DNA of 64,000 bases from Cryobacterium arcticum. GTDB lineage: Bacteria; Actinomycetota; Actinomycetes; Actinomycetales; Microbacteriaceae. Positions 60,444-64,000 of this stretch are shown piece by piece. Location of the stretch: contig NZ_CP016282.1 in assembly GCF_001679725.1 (NCBI RefSeq), positions 1,674,001 to 1,738,000 on the forward strand, given 5' to 3'. The notes beneath the pieces were generated by a model. That model was not told the DNA's origin and did not search any database. It saw only the letters and a list, made by a program, of their open reading frames with translations. A program made the position numbers and the translations under genes. Positions within the stretch are counted from its first letter, which is position 1. Every line of letters begins with the position of its first letter.

Positions 60444-60718
60444 TGGACTCCAACGCCGTTCTCGACATCGGGCTGCAGGCCATCGTCGTGGCCGCCAAGC
60501 TCTCCGCGCCCATCCTGATCACCGCCCTGGTGGTCGGTTTCGCGATCTCCCTCGTGCAGTCGATCACGCAGATCCAGGAGGTGACGCTCTCGTTCGTGCC
60601 CAAGGCCATCGCCGTGTGCGTGGCCATGCTCATCTGCGGGCACTGGATGATCTCGGAGATCGTCTCGTTCACCACCAATCTGTTCGACAAGATCCCCGGT
60701 CTCATCGGCGGTGGCTAG
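60443..60718 (+). CDS. fliQ: Flagellar export gate protein FliQ
   Basis: A 91-residue two-helix protein: VLDIGLQAIVVAAKLSAPIL, VGFAISLVQSITQIQEVTLS and VPKAIAVCVAMLICGHWMIS. The QSITQIQEVTLSF loop is diagnostic. TGATG overlap with fliP. Confidence 0.95.
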   Translation: MDSNAVLDIGLQAIVVAAKLSAPILITALVVGFAISLVQSITQIQEVTLSFVPKAIAVCVAMLICGHWMISEIVSFTTNLFDKIPGLIGGG

Positions 60719-61477
60719 GTGGACATCACCCTGGACTTCGGCTGGCTCGAAGCCGTGATGCTCGCGGGCGTGCGCATGGTCGCGTTCCTCGTGATCGCGC
60801 CCCCGTTCTCGTTCAACGCCTTCCCGCTGCGCATCAAGGGCATGCTCGCCGTGGGGCTGGCCCTGGCCGTCGCCCCACGCGTGGTGCCCGACTACGCTTC
60901 GCCGGACACGGGCGGGTTCATCCTGGCGCTGCTGCTCGAGATCCTCGTGGGCGGGGTGTTGGGCTTCCTGGTGCTCGTCGTCTTCTCCGCCATCCAGTCC
61001 GCCGGCAACCTCATCGACCTGTTCGGCGGCTTCCAGCTGGCCCAGGGCTTCGACCCGCAGTCGATGGTCAACGGCGCCCAGTTCACCCGGCTCTACCAGA
61101 TGACCGCGCTGGCGCTCCTGTTCGCCTCCGGTGGCTACCAGCTCATCCTCGGCGGACTCGCCCGGTCGTTCGCCGCCCTGCCGGTCGGCGGCGGAATCGA
61201 CCTGGCCGTGCCGCTCGACGCCATCACCACGGCCGTCGGCCAGATGCTCCTGGCCTCTGTGCAGATCGCCGGCCCCCTCATCGTTGTGCTGTTCCTCGCC
61301 GACGCGGGCCTCGGCCTCCTCACCCGGGTGGCGCCCGCGCTGAACGCCTTCGCCCTCGGCTTCCCGCTCAAGATCCTCATCACCCTCACCCTCGGCGCAG
61401 CCGGCTTCATGGCCCTCCCGGGCATCGTGGCGTCCCTCACCGACGACGCGGTCACGAGCATGTGGGGGGTGCGCTGA
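60719..61477 (+). CDS. fliR: Flagellar export gate protein FliR
   Basis: A 252-residue FliR starting at GTG right after fliQ. MVAFLVIAPPFSFNAFPLRI, LVFSAIQSAGNLIDLFGGFQ-type sequence and LNAFALGFPLKILITLTLGA match the family. It completes the FliPQR gate. Confidence 0.94.
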   Translation: MDITLDFGWLEAVMLAGVRMVAFLVIAPPFSFNAFPLRIKGMLAVGLALAVAPRVVPDYASPDTGGFILALLLEILVGGVLGFLVLVVFSAIQSAGNLIDLFGGFQLAQGFDPQSMVNGAQFTRLYQMTALALLFASGGYQLILGGLARSFAALPVGGGIDLAVPLDAITTAVGQMLLASVQIAGPLIVVLFLADAGLGLLTRVAPALNAFALGFPLKILITLTLGAAGFMALPGIVASLTDDAVTSMWGVR

Positions 61478-62658
61478 TGAGCGATTCGGGCGAACGCACC
61501 GAACAAGCCACCGAGAAGCGGATGCGCGAGGTGCGCTCCAAGGGACAGCTCTCCCGCTCCCAGGACCTCACGGCGTGGGTCGGCATCGGCGCGGCCGCGG
61601 TGATGATGCCCCTCACCATCGAGGCCGGCGCCGCCGCCGGGCGCACGCAACTCTTCGACATCCGTGCGGTGGCCGAGAACCCCGACCCGCAACGCGCGCT
61701 GGACCTGCTCGGTGAAGGGCTCGGCGCGATGGGCGGCATCCTCACGCCGATGCTGGTCGTGGTGTGCGTGGCGGTTCTGGCGGGGTCGATCGCCCAGGGC
61801 GGCATCCACATCAAGAAGCTCGCCGGCAAGTACGACCAGTTCAACCCGGTCACCGGGCTGGCCCGCACCTTCGGCAGCCAGGCGCTGTGGCAGGGGGTGA
61901 AGGCGCTGCTGAAGACCATCGTCGTCGGCGTGGTGCTGACGACCGTGATCCAGGGCCTGACGCCCGTGCTCATGACGGCCGGGGGACTGCCCGTGACCGT
62001 GCTGATCGGCGCCGCCACCGACGGTACTGCCGCGCTGGTGCAGTCGGCTGTGATCGCCGGTCTCGTGCTGGCCGCCGCCGACGTGTTCGTGGTGCTGCGG
62101 CGCAACCGCAAGCGCACCCGGATGACCAAGAAGGAGGTCACCGACGAGCACAAGAGCTCGGAGGGCGACCCGTTGATCCGCTCCCAGCGCCGGGCCCGGC
62201 AACTGGCGATGAGCCGCAACCGTATGATCGCCGCGGTCGCCACCGCCGACGTGGTGCTGATCAACCCCACCCATTTCGCCGTGGCCCTGCGCTATGAGCC
62301 GGGCAAGTCGGCGCCCCGCGTGGTCGCCACGGGTGCCGGGGTGATCGCCGCCCGCATCCGCGAGCAGGCGGAGACCGACGCCGTGCCCATCGTCAAGGAC
62401 ATCCCGCTCACCCGGGCGCTGCACAGCGCCTGCGCGCTCGGTGACGAGATCCCGGTGGAGCTGTACAACGCGGTCGCCCGGGTGCTCGCCTTTGTGCTGG
62501 CGCTCAAGACCCGCGGCTCCCGGTCAGGCGTGCACACCATGACCACCCCGCCGGCGCCCCCACCGCCGGCCCGTCACCGCGGCGCGCCCACCCCACCTGC
62601 TCCCACCAGACACCCGTCGCCCCTGCCCACTCGTATCCGCACCACGGAGGCCACCTAA
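61477..62658 (+). CDS. flhB: Flagellar export switch protein FlhB
   Basis: A 393-residue FlhB. ERTEQATEKRMREVRSKGQL opens the protein, four helices follow, and the cytoplasmic domain carries the autocleavage motif NPTH in LINPTHFAVALRYEPG near 263, which lets export switch from hook to filament substrates. The C-terminal 50 residues (TTPPAPPPPARHRGAPTPPA and on) are Pro-rich and beyond the usual domain. FliK is its partner. Confidence 0.94.
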   Translation: MSDSGERTEQATEKRMREVRSKGQLSRSQDLTAWVGIGAAAVMMPLTIEAGAAAGRTQLFDIRAVAENPDPQRALDLLGEGLGAMGGILTPMLVVVCVAVLAGSIAQGGIHIKKLAGKYDQFNPVTGLARTFGSQALWQGVKALLKTIVVGVVLTTVIQGLTPVLMTAGGLPVTVLIGAATDGTAALVQSAVIAGLVLAAADVFVVLRRNRKRTRMTKKEVTDEHKSSEGDPLIRSQRRARQLAMSRNRMIAAVATADVVLINPTHFAVALRYEPGKSAPRVVATGAGVIAARIREQAETDAVPIVKDIPLTRALHSACALGDEIPVELYNAVARVLAFVLALKTRGSRSGVHTMTTPPAPPPPARHRGAPTPPAPTRHPSPLPTRIRTTEAT

Positions 62659-64000
62659 GTGAACAGCACCCTCGCGAAATTCGCCGTCCCGGTCGGAGTG
62701 GTCGGCATCATCATGCTCCTTGTGGTCCCGGTGCCGGCCGTGCTCCTGGACGTGCTGATCATCGTCAACATCCTGCTGGCCCTGGTGACCCTGCTCACCA
62801 CGATGTTCGTCAAGAAGCCGCTGGACTTCTCGGTGTTCCCGTCGCTGCTGCTCGTGGCCACGCTGTTCCGGTTGGGCCTCAACGTGGCCTCCACCCGGCT
62901 CGTGCTCGGCCAGGGCTACGCCGGGCAGGTGATCGCGTCGTTCGGGCACGTGGCCGTCGGCGGCTCGATCATCATCGGCGCGGTGATCTTCCTGATTCTC
63001 GTCGTCATCCAGTTCGTCGTGGTCACCAAGGGTGCAGAACGGGTCGCAGAGGTGGGCGCGCGGTTCACCCTCGACGCCATGCCGGGAAAGCAGATGGCCA
63101 TCGACGCCGACCTGAACGCCGGCCTGATCACCGACGTGCAGGCCAAGGACCGCCGTGCAGAGGTCTCGGCCGAGGCCGACTTCTACGGCGCGATGGACGG
63201 CGCCTCCAAGTTCGTCAAGGGCGACGCGATCGCCGGCATCATCATCATCGTGATCAACCTGATCGGCGGCATCGCGATCGGCATGCTGCAGCGGGGCATG
63301 GAGATCGGCGACGCGCTGAACACCTACGCCCTGCTCACCATCGGCGACGGCCTGGTCACCCAGATCCCCGCACTGCTGATGGCCGTCTCCACCGGCATGA
63401 TCGTCACCCGGTCCAACGCCGAATCCGACATCGGCGCCACAGCGTCCGCCCAGCTCACCCAGTCCCGCATGGCCCTGATGATCGCCGGCGCCGCCGCCAT
63501 CCTGATGGCCCTCATCCCCGGGATGCCGATCATCCCGTTCGTCGTCGTCGGCGCCGGCCTCATCGTGCTCGCCCAACGCATCAAGGGCAACGAGGCCAGG
63601 GCCAAGGCCGGCGCGGCGGCTGCCGTGGCCGTCGAGAGCCGCGCGCCCCGGTCAGACACCGCCGAGGAGCTCATCGAGCAGATGCGCGTGCACGCCCTGG
63701 AGATCCAGCTCGCCCCCGACCTGGTCGACCTGGTGTCCGGCGCATCCGACGACCTGCTCGCCCGGGTGCGGGCGCTCCGCCGCAAGGTCGCCCTCGACCT
63801 GGGCATGGTGGTGCCCCCGGTGCGCACGAGGGACAACGTCGATCTGCCGCCGGCCACCTACTCCATCCGCATCTCGGGCGTCGAGGCCGGGCGGGGGATC
63901 GCCCCGGCCGGCAAGGTGCTCGCGCTCGGCGACAACCTGGAGTCCCTGCCGGGCACTGCGACGGTCGAACCGGTCTTCGGCCTGGTCGGCAAATGGGTGT
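62659..64000 (+). CDS. flhA: Flagellar export gate protein FlhA (3' end outside window)
   Basis: The frame opens at GTG 62659 (GGAGG 13-17 bases upstream) one base after the flhB stop and is still open at 64000, giving 447 residues. The family motifs are VFPSLLLVATLFRLGLNVAS, RVAEVGARFTLDAMPGKQMA, ADLNAGLITDVQAKDRRAEV and DFYGAMDGASKFVKGDAIAG. Eight membrane helices are visible and the cytoplasmic domain has begun. It forms the nonameric export ring. Confidence 0.95.
   Translation, partial: MNSTLAKFAVPVGVVGIIMLLVVPVPAVLLDVLIIVNILLALVTLLTTMFVKKPLDFSVFPSLLLVATLFRLGLNVASTRLVLGQGYAGQVIASFGHVAVGGSIIIGAVIFLILVVIQFVVVTKGAERVAEVGARFTLDAMPGKQMAIDADLNAGLITDVQAKDRRAEVSAEADFYGAMDGASKFVKGDAIAGIIIIVINLIGGIAIGMLQRGMEIGDALNTYALLTIGDGLVTQIPALLMAVSTGMIVTRSNAESDIGATASAQLTQSRMALMIAGAAAILMALIPGMPIIPFVVVGAGLIVLAQRIKGNEARAKAGAAAAVAVESRAPRSDTAEELIEQMRVHALEIQLAPDLVDLVSGASDDLLARVRALRRKVALDLGMVVPPVRTRDNVDLPPATYSIRISGVEAGRGIAPAGKVLALGDNLESLPGTATVEPVFGLVGKWV

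Overview
The window is high-GC DNA from an actinobacterium. Gene content (flagellar genes without L- or P-ring genes, SufS/SufU, GTG/TTG starts, dense ATGA/GTGA overlaps and dispersed GGTCGAGCTTGTCGAGACC-type repeats) points to Microbacteriaceae or a close relative; I cannot name a genus from sequence alone. No rRNA, tRNA, CRISPR array or transposase was seen.

Region 1 (1-19.4 kb) is molybdenum-cofactor and sulfur biology. An NMT1/SsuA-type ABC importer (binding protein cut by the window edge, ATPase, two permeases) runs into an XdhC-type maturation gene. Facing it are a xanthine-dehydrogenase-family enzyme (2Fe-2S and Mo domains fused in one chain, FAD subunit separate) and moaE, mog, moaC, moeA in one overlapping operon, with moaD nearby. 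A MoeB-rhodanese protein is divergent from sufS-sufU, so sulfur delivery, MoaD activation, cofactor assembly and the apoenzyme lie together (moaA is not in the window). An alkylsulfatase-like hydrolase, a cupin, a carboxymuconolactone-decarboxylase-like protein and a RibD/DHFR-like protein lie between.

Region 2 (19.4-29.5 kb) is a glycan-use locus: LacI regulator, lipoprotein binding protein, two sugar permeases, GH2 beta-mannosidase, GH113-like glycosidase, BadF-type sugar kinase and an AXE1-type acetyl esterase. The likely substrate is an acetylated manno-oligosaccharide (inference). The operon promoter carries a candidate LacI operator. Region 3 (29.6-32.1 kb) is one OafA-type acyltransferase with a C-terminal SGNH domain.

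Region 4 (32.2-64 kb) is most of a flagellar regulon. flgN-flgK-flgL-fliW run leftward; fliA, fliC, fliD, fliS, a FliT-like gene, flgB-flgC-fliE-fliF-fliG-fliH-fliI-fliJ, an NlpC/P60 hydrolase, fliK, flgD and flgE run rightward. An insert of repeats, a DUF222/HNH (13E12-type) gene and a lipoprotein gene follows, then flbD-motA-motB and fliM-fliN-fliO-fliP-fliQ-fliR-flhB-flhA (flhA cut by the window end). The clearest unexpected signal is a sigma-28-like box, TAAC-N15/16-GCCGAtAG, found five times: before flgN, fliC, flgB, flbD and fliM. FliA therefore appears to drive early structural and export genes as well as late ones.
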